Of a stretch of DNA of 11,497 bases, positions 6,396 to 11,497 are shown piece after piece; within the stretch, counting starts at the first letter, position 1; every line of letters begins with the position of its first letter. The stretch is from NCBI GenBank assembly GCA_028875175.1, contig JAPPFO010000254.1, positions 1 through 11,497 of the forward strand, read 5' to 3'. The notes beneath the pieces are model-generated. The model searched no databases, was not told where the DNA came from, and saw only the letters and a program-made list of their open reading frames with translations. This DNA comes from Chloroflexota bacterium (GTDB taxonomy: Bacteria; Chloroflexota; UBA11872). A program made the position numbers and the translations under genes.

Positions 6396-7436
6396 CTACG
6401 CCAGTGCCAGTGCCTCAATCTCCGCCCGTGGAACCTCCACCCGATCCGCCGCCTGCAGGAATCCTTCCCAGGTTGGCTCCGGAAGCTGGAGCGGACCGCC
6501 GGACAGGGCCGCGCGGGAGCGGCGCTCGAAGTCGCCGGGAACCTGCACGTCGCTGAAGCCCGGGGCGGGTGCCGCGGATCGCACGCGGTCGAGTTGGTGC
6601 TGGATCAGCGCCCTCGCCTCCTCGCCGCGACCGAAGGCGTTCGGGTCGATGGCGAAAGCAAACACGGATGCGCCCTCACCGATGTCCTCGCCGGCGCTGG
6701 CCATGACGACCGAAAACAGCGTGGTCATGACGGCGATGGCCGAGCCCTTGTGCTCGCCGAAGGTCAGCATCGTGCCGCCGTCGTAGAAGTCTTTGGGGTC
6801 GGTGGTGGCACGGCCCTCGGCGTCGCGTATCCAACCTTCGGGCACGGACTTGCCGCTGTCGCGGGCAACCCGGACCTTGCCCTCGGCCGCCGCGCTGGTG
6901 GCGAAGTCCATCACAAACGAGTCGCCGTCCTGCCCCGGCGCACCGAAAGCAATCGGGTTGGTACCCAGCCGACCTTCCGCCGCCCCGAAGGTGGCCGCCA
7001 TCCAGCCGCTGGCCGAGCCCAGCGAGATGTACAGCAGCACCCCCAGGTCGGCCGCCAGCTCGCCCCACTCGCCCAGGCGCCCGATGTGGCGGCCGTTGAT
7101 GATCCCGCCCATTGCAATCTGCGATTCGCGGCACTTGCCGGCCAGCTCGCGGGTCAGCTGGTCGGCGGCGAAATGCCCGAGTCCTTCCTGACCGTCCAGC
7201 ACAACCGTGGTGTCGGTTTCCACGTGCACCCGCGGCCGCGCGGCCGGATCCATGTGCCCTTCCTGAATCTGCCGTACGTACTCCGTAACGCGCTGCAACC
7301 CATGCGACGGGTGGCCCGAGAGATTGGAGGTCACCAGCCAGGCCGTCAGTTGCGCGGCCATGTCGTCGGGGACCCCGGCGGCCGTGAATATGCGGGTGCT
7401 GGCGGCGCTGACGCCGTCGATGGAGAGATCGATCAT
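6396..7436 (-). CDS. Second Ldh-family (malate/L-lactate dehydrogenase type) oxidoreductase
   Basis: 346 residues, full length for the LDH2/MDH2 family of NAD(P)H-dependent 2-oxoacid reductases/2-hydroxyacid dehydrogenases; cytosolic. Motifs are SGHPSHG at residues 40-46 with His45, HIGRLGEW at 117-124, TNPIAFGAP at 159-167 and AAAEGKVRVAR at 182-192. The usual PFGGHKGYG block is LTFGEHKGSA here (224-233), and the helix after it is the most divergent part relative to the first Ldh gene. That suggests a different substrate or oligomer contact (inference). ATG 7436 has a GGTGG-like site 8 bases upstream; a GTG at 7448 is the alternative. It is divergent from the iron alcohol dehydrogenase and first in a four-gene minus-strand block (Ldh, GNAT, NfeD, SPFH). 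About 50% identity to 1-1031 marks the two as paralogues; the distance and intervening genes make a recent tandem duplication unlikely. Confidence 0.95.
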   Translation of the reverse strand: MIDLSIDGVSAASTRIFTAAGVPDDMAAQLTAWLVTSNLSGHPSHGLQRVTEYVRQIQEGHMDPAARPRVHVETDTTVVLDGQEGLGHFAADQLTRELAGKCRESQIAMGGIINGRHIGRLGEWGELAADLGVLLYISLGSASGWMAATFGAAEGRLGTNPIAFGAPGQDGDSFVMDFATSAAAEGKVRVARDSGKSVPEGWIRDAEGRATTDPKDFYDGGTMLTFGEHKGSAIAVMTTLFSVVMASAGEDIGEGASVFAFAIDPNAFGRGEEARALIQHQLDRVRSAAPAPGFSDVQVPGDFERRSRAALSGGPLQLPEPTWEGFLQAADRVEVPRAEIEALALA

Positions 7437-7519
7437 TGGCGAATCCACCGGGAAGTGGTCCAGCGCATGGTAGGAACTTTGCCGACATAATGACCGGCCC
7501 ACCGCCGGAATTCCGTCGC
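7437..7519. promoter_or_regulatory. Divergent intergenic region between Ldh and iron alcohol dehydrogenase
   Basis: These 83 bases must hold the 5' signals of both divergent genes. On the plus strand CATAAT at 7486-7491 is a fair -10, about 28 bases before ATG 7520, but I see no convincing -35 at the right spacing. Nothing convincing is seen for the minus strand. Shared control of the two dehydrogenases is plausible from the arrangement only. Confidence 0.35.
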
Positions 7520-8692
7520 ATGTCCAACCTGCTCTCCCGCTGGACCTACCGCACCACGCCCACCGTCGTCTTCGGACGCGGCTGCCTGGACGAGCTGCCC
7601 GACCACGTGCGGCGGATCGCCGACGGCCCGGTGCTGATCGTGACCGACAAGGGCCTGGTCGAAGCCGGCGTGGTCCAACGCGTCACCGACGAACTCGCGC
7701 GCGCCGGCATCAACGCCGAAGTCTGGGACGAAGCGGAGCCGGAACCGCCCACCGTCAGCGTCGACGCCTGTGCCAGGGCCATCCGCAAGGCTGACCCCGC
7801 CGTTGTCCTGGGCCTGGGCGGCGGCAGCGCCATGGATACCTCGCAGATCGCCGCCTGCGTGGTGACCAATGGCGGCATGGCGGAGGACTGGATCGGCGTG
7901 GAGGTGGTGCGAAAACCCGGCGTCCCCACCATCAGCATCCCCACCACCGCGGGTACGGCCTCGGAAGTCACCGGCAACGCGGTGATGGTGCTGCCGGACC
8001 GCTCCAACAAGCTGACGGTCGTCAGCCCCTACATCTACCCGCGCACCGCGCTGATCGATCCGTCCCTCACCGACTCGGTCCCCTCGCACATCACCGCCGC
8101 CACCGGCATGGATACCTTTTGCCACGCGGCGGAGTCCTTCATCACCAGGCGTGCCACCCGGCACACCCGCCAACCCGCTGCCGACGCCCTGCGCCGCACG
8201 CTGGAGTTCCTGCCGCGCGCCGTGGCCGACGGAACCGACCGCGAAGCCCGCGACCAGATGTCCTACGCCTGCCTGCAGGCCGGCTACAGCCTGGCCAACG
8301 CTGGCGTCATTCTGGTGCACGGCCTGGCACATGCCATTGGCGCCCGGGCGGCGATTCCGCACGGTGTGGCCAATACCGTGTGCCTGCTGCCGGTCATGCG
8401 CCTGGCCGCCGAACGCAACCCAACGCTGATGGCTGAACTTGCGGAACCACTGGGCGTTTCCGCTGATGCGACCGGCGCGGCGGAGCGAGCCCAGGCGGCG
8501 GTGGGGGTGATGGAGCGGCTGGTGGATCAGGTCGGTCTGCCGACCACGCTCCGCGAGGTGGGCGTCGAACGCGCCTGGCTGCCCGACGTGGCCGCCGCCA
8601 CCCTCAGCAACACCCGCGTGGTCGACAACAGCCCGGTCCAACCGGACGTGGGTGAACTGACCCGTCTGCTCGAAGGGATTTGGGCGGACTGA
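7520..8692 (+). CDS. Iron-containing (group III) alcohol dehydrogenase
   Basis: 390 residues, full length. It is an NAD(P)-dependent, metal-dependent oxidoreductase of the dehydroquinate-synthase-like fold, related to FucO, butanol dehydrogenase and maleylacetate reductase; cytosolic. The N-terminal Rossmann-like half has GPVLIVTDKGL (36-46), GLGGGSAMD (98-106) and PTTAGTASEVT (141-151). The metal site is complete: Asp198 and His202 in GMDTFCHAAE, His267 in VHGLAHAIG and His281 in IPHG, with His271 as the conserved additional histidine. The family's usual Lys after GGGSxxD is Gln109 here, and the C-terminal TNPR-like motif is replaced (NSPVQP, 370-375). Starts at ATG 7490 or TTG 7436 are possible; ATG 7520 places MSNLLSRWTY immediately before the conserved VVFGRG and fits the family best. 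It is divergent from the second Ldh gene. The substrate could be a short alcohol, a lactaldehyde-like compound or a semialdehyde; this cannot be decided. Confidence 0.95.
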   Translation: MSNLLSRWTYRTTPTVVFGRGCLDELPDHVRRIADGPVLIVTDKGLVEAGVVQRVTDELARAGINAEVWDEAEPEPPTVSVDACARAIRKADPAVVLGLGGGSAMDTSQIAACVVTNGGMAEDWIGVEVVRKPGVPTISIPTTAGTASEVTGNAVMVLPDRSNKLTVVSPYIYPRTALIDPSLTDSVPSHITAATGMDTFCHAAESFITRRATRHTRQPAADALRRTLEFLPRAVADGTDREARDQMSYACLQAGYSLANAGVILVHGLAHAIGARAAIPHGVANTVCLLPVMRLAAERNPTLMAELAEPLGVSADATGAAERAQAAVGVMERLVDQVGLPTTLREVGVERAWLPDVAAATLSNTRVVDNSPVQPDVGELTRLLEGIWAD

Positions 8693-8745
8693 ACCTCAAC
8701 GTCCGCTCGGCACCTGGTGTGCTTTGGCATCCGGGCCGCGCTGGG

Positions 8746-8780
8746 AAAAAACTCGGCGTGGGAACGACGGAAATGCGCCG
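8746..8780 (-). terminator. Weak intrinsic terminator candidate, minus strand
   Basis: Read on the minus strand, CGGCG (8780-8776) can pair with CGCCG (8758-8754) across a 17-base loop, followed two bases later by six T (8751-8746). The T run is good but the stem is only 5 bp and the loop is long. It lies where transcripts of the DUF503 gene and the small peptide would need to stop before running into the opposing alcohol dehydrogenase. Confidence 0.3.
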
Positions 8781-8934
8781 ACGCCGGCGACGGTGAGCTA
8801 CGGACTCAGGCCCCGGAGCAGGCGGTGGTTCGGGTGCTCCGGCGGCGTCCCAGGCTCGGTGTCATCGAGCAGGCTTGGGCTGTCTGTGCCCAACTCGCAA
8901 CATTGCGGTGCCTTCGTCGGGGAAGAACCCTGGG

Positions 8935-9024
8935 CTATCGCTTCCGAAGTCGGGCCGGAATCACGGCCCACATCATGAAGAGACCAGCAAAAGCTACGAT
9001 TCCCAGCAGCGCTTCAAGCGGCAA
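8935..9024 (-). CDS. Candidate 29-residue single-pass membrane peptide
   Basis: Starting at TTG 9024, the translation opens MPLEALLGIVAFAGLFMMWA and ends VIPARLRKR: an 18-20 residue hydrophobic helix followed by a strongly basic tail, the classic layout of a small inner-membrane protein with its C-terminus inside. GGAGG (9036-9032) sits 7 bases before the start, which is ideal. The hydrophobic frame extends a few codons further upstream but meets a stop and has no ATG. It is downstream of the DUF503 gene on the same strand, so it may be cotranscribed. It could instead be the surviving C-terminal anchor of a decayed gene. No family is recognised, and the TTG start keeps confidence low. Confidence 0.3.
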   Translation of the reverse strand: MPLEALLGIVAFAGLFMMWAVIPARLRKR

Positions 9025-9135
9025 CGGCAAACCTCCAAGCCCCGCCAGTCGCCTGGCAGGGCGGCTATTGCCGCCGTTTCACCTCCGAACCACCGCCTGT
9101 ATCAGAGCCCATTCTAGCCGGTCGCAATATTCCCG

Positions 9136-9426
9136 TTACATGTGGATGATCTCGATCGCGTCGTCCGTGACTTCCAGGTCCAGGTGCACGCGCTCGATGA
9201 ACTCCAGGATCGCTCGCATCTGTGCGTCCAGACGCCGCGGATCGTTGGACACGCACGAAACCCCGATGCGTGCTCGTCCCGGCACCGGATCCTCGTCCAG
9301 GTCGGCCACGGCGGCGTTGAAGGTGTTGCGGATGCGCCGCTTCAGCGACTCCACCGACCGCCGCCGATCCTTCAGCGACTGGGCCGCGTGAACTGCCAGT
9401 CCGACCTCCAACGTCCCTACGTGCAC
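9136..9426 (-). CDS. DUF503 family protein (YlxP-like)
   Basis: 96 residues, the usual size of this small ferredoxin-like-fold family. Matching features are the start MHVGTLEVGLAV, the block QSLKDRRRSVESLKRRIRN at residues 16-34, FNAAVADLDED (36-46), and ARIGVSCVSNDPRRL (52-66), followed by a C-terminal helix (FIERVHLDLEV) and strand. In Firmicutes ylxP sits in the nusA-infB-rbfA ribosome-maturation cluster and related proteins have been tied to ribosome assembly; the exact role is unsettled. Here it is isolated from that cluster. The start is GTG 9426 (read from CAC 9424-9426) with a purine-rich GAAGG just upstream. It is divergent from the PLP enzyme gene with 92 bases between the starts. 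Confidence 0.85.
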   Translation of the reverse strand: MHVGTLEVGLAVHAAQSLKDRRRSVESLKRRIRNTFNAAVADLDEDPVPGRARIGVSCVSNDPRRLDAQMRAILEFIERVHLDLEVTDDAIEIIHM

Positions 9427-9448
9427 GCCCTTCGTCTCAAGTCGGGTT

Positions 9449-9464
9449 GCCGCCCGGCGGCGGC
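9449..9464. repeat. Perfect GC-only inverted repeat (6-bp arms, 4-base loop)
   Basis: GCCGCC-CGGC-GGCGGC lies in the 92-base divergent spacer between the DUF503 and PLP-enzyme genes. No T run follows on either strand, so it is not a terminator. It could be an operator or a leader hairpin, but in such GC-rich DNA a chance palindrome is also possible. Confidence 0.35.
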
Positions 9465-9518
9465 TGGTCCAGTCTGACAGGCGAGCGCCGTCCGGTCCGC
9501 AAACTGAGGAGCCGATCC

Positions 9519-10613
9519 ATGTCCGCCACTCCCCGCACGCTTGCCGAAATCGATACGCCGGCGGCTGTGATCGACCTCGACCTGGTGCAGCGCAATATCC
9601 AGGTCATGGAGCGGCACCTGAAGGGCACGGGCGTCCACGTTCGACCCCACGTCAAGCACCACAAGACGCCCGGCATCGCCCTCATGCAGATCGAGGCCGG
9701 CGCGCCCGGCGTCACCTGCGCCAAGGTGGGCGAGGCCGAAGCCATGGTCGAAGGCGGTATAGCCGACATCCTGATTGCCAACCAGGTCGTCGGCCCACTC
9801 AAGATCGCGCGGCTTTGCGACCTCGCTCGCCAGGCTCAGGTCACGGTCGCCGTGGACGACGCCCGCAACGTACGGGAACTGTCAGCGGCCGCCGTGGCCA
9901 ACAACGTCACCATCGGCATTGTCGTCGAGATCGAAGTCGGCATGAACCGCTGTGGCGTCCTGCCGGGCGATCCAGCCGTGGCCCTGGCGAAGCAGATCGA
10001 CGCCGCACCCGGCCTGGACCTGGCGGGCCTGATGGGCTACGAGGGCCACGCCGTCGGCATCGTGGACCGTGACGAGCGCCAGGCCGCCGCCCACAGTTCC
10101 CTGGCGGCCGTCATCGAGACCAAAGCCGCCTGCGAAGCTGCCGGCCTGGAGATCCGCGAGGTCACCGGCGGCGGCACCAACACGTTCGATATCACCAGCG
10201 CCATCGACGGCTGGACCGAACTGCAGTGCGGCACCTACGTGACGATGGACGTCTGGTTTCGCCCGCACGCCGGCCATGCGTTCGAGCAGGCCATGTGGAT
10301 CCTGTCCAGCGTCGTCAGCACCCCAGCGCCCGGCCGCGCCATACTGGACATTGGCCGCAAGTCCATGGCCTTCGAGGCCGCTGGCCTGCCCCTCGTGGAA
10401 GACCCTCCGGGGATCGAGCTCCTCAGCCTCTCCGAGGAACACGGCAGCCTGGCCCTGCACGAAGGGGCTCCGGACCTGCAACCCGGCGACCGCCTCAAGG
10501 TGACGCCCTGGCACGGCTGCACCACCTTCAACCTGCACGACACCCTCTACGTCATCCAGGACGACGAAGTCGTGGACATCTGGCCCATCTCCGCCCGCGG
10601 CAAATTCACGTAG
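9519..10613 (+). CDS. D-serine dehydratase / D-threonine aldolase-like fold-type III PLP enzyme
   Basis: 364 residues, cytosolic. The alanine-racemase-type TIM barrel opens with DTPAAVIDLDLVQRNI at residues 12-27. It carries the PLP lysine motif RPHVKHHKTP at 42-51 (Lys46 likely forms the Schiff base), VEIEVGMNRCGV at 136-147, the GYEGHA segment at 173-178 and the phosphate-binding GGGTNTF at 217-223. The C-terminal beta domain holds the metal site typical of this subfamily, His332-Gly-Cys334 in WHGCTTFNLHD. Eukaryotic-type D-serine dehydratases use a His-x-Cys zinc pair, whereas D-threonine aldolases typically use His-x-Asp, so the sequence leans to the dehydratase/D-3-hydroxyaspartate-type side (inference). 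Reactions in the family convert D-serine to pyruvate and ammonia or cleave D-3-hydroxy amino acids to glycine and an aldehyde. The start is ATG 9519, with GAGGAG (9506-9511) 7 bases upstream; the open frame before it is not conserved-looking. A terminator follows at 10728. Confidence 0.93.
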   Translation: MSATPRTLAEIDTPAAVIDLDLVQRNIQVMERHLKGTGVHVRPHVKHHKTPGIALMQIEAGAPGVTCAKVGEAEAMVEGGIADILIANQVVGPLKIARLCDLARQAQVTVAVDDARNVRELSAAAVANNVTIGIVVEIEVGMNRCGVLPGDPAVALAKQIDAAPGLDLAGLMGYEGHAVGIVDRDERQAAAHSSLAAVIETKAACEAAGLEIREVTGGGTNTFDITSAIDGWTELQCGTYVTMDVWFRPHAGHAFEQAMWILSSVVSTPAPGRAILDIGRKSMAFEAAGLPLVEDPPGIELLSLSEEHGSLALHEGAPDLQPGDRLKVTPWHGCTTFNLHDTLYVIQDDEVVDIWPISARGKFT

Positions 10614-10698
10614 TCCTGGCCAAGTAGAGGATCGCGACGGATCGGAGGAATCGCCACCGGCACGTTGACAAACGAAGCGAATTGAGGACACTTGCCGT

Positions 10699-10723
10699 TG
10701 TCACCGAGTTGGATTCGGTGGCA
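10699..10723 (+). other. Hairpin just upstream of the first terminator
   Basis: A 9-bp stem (10699-10707 with 10715-10723, one T-G wobble) closes a 7-base loop, GTTGGAT. It stands four bases before the terminator stem, so the two would stack at the 3' end of the PLP-enzyme mRNA. They could also form the body of a short RNA. Confidence 0.5.
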
Positions 10724-10727
10724 GGGC

Positions 10728-10762
10728 GGGCCGCACTGGGACCGGTGTGGCCCTTTTCTTTT
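10728..10762 (+). terminator. Rho-independent terminator after the PLP enzyme gene
   Basis: GGGCCGCAC (10728-10736) pairs with GTGTGGCCC (10745-10753) with one G-T wobble, 9 bp in all with an 8-base loop. TTTTCTTTT follows immediately (10754-10762). This is a textbook intrinsic terminator, 114 bases after the PLP-enzyme stop. Confidence 0.85.
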
Positions 10763-10791
10763 GCCCTGGAGGGCGCCAACCCAAGCGGGGC

Positions 10792-10820
10792 TTGACCGGC
10801 GATAGGGGTTCCTAGACAAT
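10792..10820 (+). promoter_or_regulatory. Sigma70-like promoter for the NYN gene leader
   Basis: TTGACC (10792-10797, 5 of 6 to consensus) and GACAAT (10815-10820, 4 of 6) are separated by exactly 17 bases. Transcription would start near 10827, downstream of the first terminator. It would give a leader of about 110 bases that contains the second terminator before the NYN start at 10938. Confidence 0.45.
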
Positions 10821-10856
10821 GAGAGACACCTCCCCGGTTCGGTTCGCTGGCCGGGT

Positions 10857-10888
10857 GCGCCGCGCCTTCAACGGCGCGGTGCCTTTTT
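10857..10888 (+). terminator. Intrinsic terminator in the leader of the NYN gene (possible attenuator)
   Basis: GCGCCGCGCC (10857-10866) pairs with GGCGCGGTGC (10873-10882), 10 bp with one G-T wobble and a 6-base loop TTCAAC, followed by C and five T (10884-10888). It lies downstream of the promoter at 10792-10820 and 49 bases before the NYN start, so transcripts from that promoter should often stop here unless read-through is regulated. A preceding CCCGG/CCGGG pair (about 10833-10855) could form a competing or stacked stem. Confidence 0.75.
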
Positions 10889-10937
10889 GTACGGCGACTG
10901 ACCCCGCCCTTTCTTCAGCGTCCAAGTCGTAGACCCT

Positions 10938-11497
10938 GTGCGGACTCATGTGTACGTTGACGGGTTCAATCTCTACTACGGTGCGCTCCGAGGACGCCAA
11001 TACAAGTGGTTGGACCTGCTGGCGTTTAGTCATTGCCTACTGAGACCCACAAATACCGTCACGCGTATACGTTATTTCACCGCTGAGCTACTCCCGTCGA
11101 CGCGTGATCCCGCCGCCCCGGAACGCCAGCAAGCGTATCTGCGCGCTCTCGAGACCACACCGAATCTCTCGATTCACTACGGTTCGTTTCTTCAGTCTCC
11201 GGGCCAGCCGCCTCGTGAAAAAGGGTCGGATGTCAATCTTGCCTCGTACCTGCTCCTGGACGCGTTCGATAGCGCGTACGAGGTGGCTCTCGTCATCACC
11301 AACGACTCGGACCTGACGCACCCAATCGAGCTGGTTCGGGAGCGCTTCGGCGTTCGCGTGGGTGTTGCGGCACCGGTGCTCAATCGCCATCCGGACGGTA
11401 AGCGGAGGTACCCGAGCCGTGACCTTCGCCATGCTGCCGACTTTCTCGTCCCAATCAACAGGCGAAGACGCTACCTACTACGTGACTCCCAGTTGCC
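10938..11497 (+). CDS. NYN-domain (PIN-like) protein, probable RNase, 3' end beyond window
   Basis: 186 codons read from GTG 10938 with no stop before the window edge. The NYN fold is a PIN-like, metal-dependent nuclease domain, and the diagnostic acidic residues are present: VYVDGFNLYYGALRG at residues 5-19 (Asp8, Asn11), EKGSDVNLASYLLLD at 94-108 (Asp98), and ALVITNDSDL at 117-126 (Asp123, Asp125). A strand-helix RERFGVRVGVAAP (134-146) and a basic stretch NRRRRYLLR (174-182) follow. The start GTG gives MRTHVYVDGFNLYY, which matches how these proteins normally begin; no strong ribosome site is visible. Relatives are proposed RNases in RNA processing or toxin/defence settings, and some are annotated as HspA-like monooxygenases. 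The target here is unknown. Codon use is less GC-biased than in the PLP enzyme gene next door. Confidence 0.88.
   Translation, partial: MRTHVYVDGFNLYYGALRGRQYKWLDLLAFSHCLLRPTNTVTRIRYFTAELLPSTRDPAAPERQQAYLRALETTPNLSIHYGSFLQSPGQPPREKGSDVNLASYLLLDAFDSAYEVALVITNDSDLTHPIELVRERFGVRVGVAAPVLNRHPDGKRRYPSRDLRHAADFLVPINRRRRYLLRDSQL

Larger units (their letters stand above)
8693..9135. other. Gene-poor gap of 443 bases
   Basis: Between the convergent ends of the alcohol dehydrogenase and the DUF503 gene I see no recognisable full gene. The plus-strand frames carry Arg/Ser-rich translations typical of non-coding GC-rich DNA. The minus strand contains short protein-like stretches in different frames: the hydrophobic peptide listed at 8935-9024, and a Pro-rich open piece containing DSPSLLDDTEPGTPPEHP that ends near 8807. 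This suggests either very small genes or a decayed gene. A weak minus-strand terminator-like element is at 8746-8780. Confidence 0.5.
10614..10937 (+). other. Structured non-coding region with tandem terminators and an internal promoter
   Basis: These 324 bases hold no convincing gene. In order I see a perfect TTGACA (10665-10670), a hairpin (10699-10723), an intrinsic terminator (10728-10762), two small hairpins (GCCC-TGGA-GGGC at 10764-10775 and CAAGC-GGG-GCTTG, about 10782-10794), a promoter (10792-10820) and a second intrinsic terminator (10857-10888). The NYN gene follows. A 38-codon frame from ATG 10819 runs through the second terminator stem and reads as non-coding. Confidence 0.6.

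Noticed and set aside
6318..7490. 390-codon plus-strand frame opposite the second Ldh gene
   Set aside because: Composition typical of an antisense shadow; the minus-strand Ldh and GNAT genes explain the region fully.
7433..8641. 402-codon open frame on the minus strand opposite the alcohol dehydrogenase
   Set aside because: Gly/His/Arg-rich translation with no family features; an antisense shadow caused by strong GC third-position bias of a well-conserved gene.
10819..10935. 38-codon frame starting at ATG 10819
   Set aside because: It runs through the terminator stem and T run, has no good ribosome site and no protein-like pattern.
10614..10937. tRNA or CRISPR repeat in the structured spacer
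   Set aside because: GGTTCGGTTCG resembles a T-arm only superficially and no cloverleaf can be drawn; no regularly spaced repeats are present.
1..11497. Insertion sequence, integrase or transposase that would explain the island
   Set aside because: I found no transposase, integrase or terminal inverted repeat pair in any frame; the mechanism of island acquisition is not visible in this window.

Overview
The window is high-GC bacterial DNA from the accessory part of a chromosome. Most genes use GC-ending codons (45 of 60 bases are G/C at 9961-10020). Most encode ordinary soluble catabolic enzymes: two Ldh-family NAD(P)H-dependent 2-hydroxyacid dehydrogenases, an iron-type alcohol dehydrogenase and a fold-type III PLP enzyme. 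This style, together with a proline-rich exported M14 peptidase, would fit an environmental Chloroflexota (SAR202/Dehalococcoidia-like) genome. That placement is a guess from style, because there is no rRNA or other phylogenetic marker here.

Layout. (1) 1-1031, minus: an Ldh-family dehydrogenase, open at the left window edge. A possible remnant of a truncated upstream gene lies just before its start (1044-1151). (2) 1270-3074, plus: a two-gene island of clearly lower GC (29/60 at 1441-1500, 28/60 at 2701-2760). It holds a DUF488 protein with an extra N-terminal domain, followed through a TAATG overlap by an uncharacterised protein that begins with a VTVKTYP motif. A perfect 16-base inverted repeat lies just after it. 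(3) 3118-4302, plus: an exported M14 metallocarboxypeptidase-like protein. (4) 7436-4356, minus: a tight block of four genes, namely a second Ldh-family dehydrogenase, a GNAT acetyltransferase, NfeD and an SPFH/band 7 protein. (5) 7520-8692, plus: an iron-containing alcohol dehydrogenase divergent from the second Ldh. (6) 8693-9135: a gene-poor gap with one candidate 29-residue membrane peptide on the minus strand. (7) 9426-9136, minus: a DUF503 (YlxP-like) protein, divergent from (8) 9519-10613, plus: a D-serine dehydratase/D-threonine aldolase-like enzyme. (9) 10614-10937: a structured non-coding stretch with two intrinsic terminators and a good sigma70-like promoter between them. (10) 10938-11497, plus: an NYN-domain (PIN-like) nuclease, open at the right edge.

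The dehydrogenases and the PLP enzyme suggest catabolism of 2-hydroxy or 2-oxo acids and D-3-hydroxy amino acids, but the substrates cannot be fixed from sequence. SPFH and NfeD form a standard membrane-quality-control pair. The best candidate for a poorly described system is the DUF488 plus VTVKTYP-protein pair in the low-GC island. Its architecture and setting suggest a nucleic-acid or conflict-related role, which is inference only. The NYN nuclease behind a terminator-containing leader is the second point of interest.
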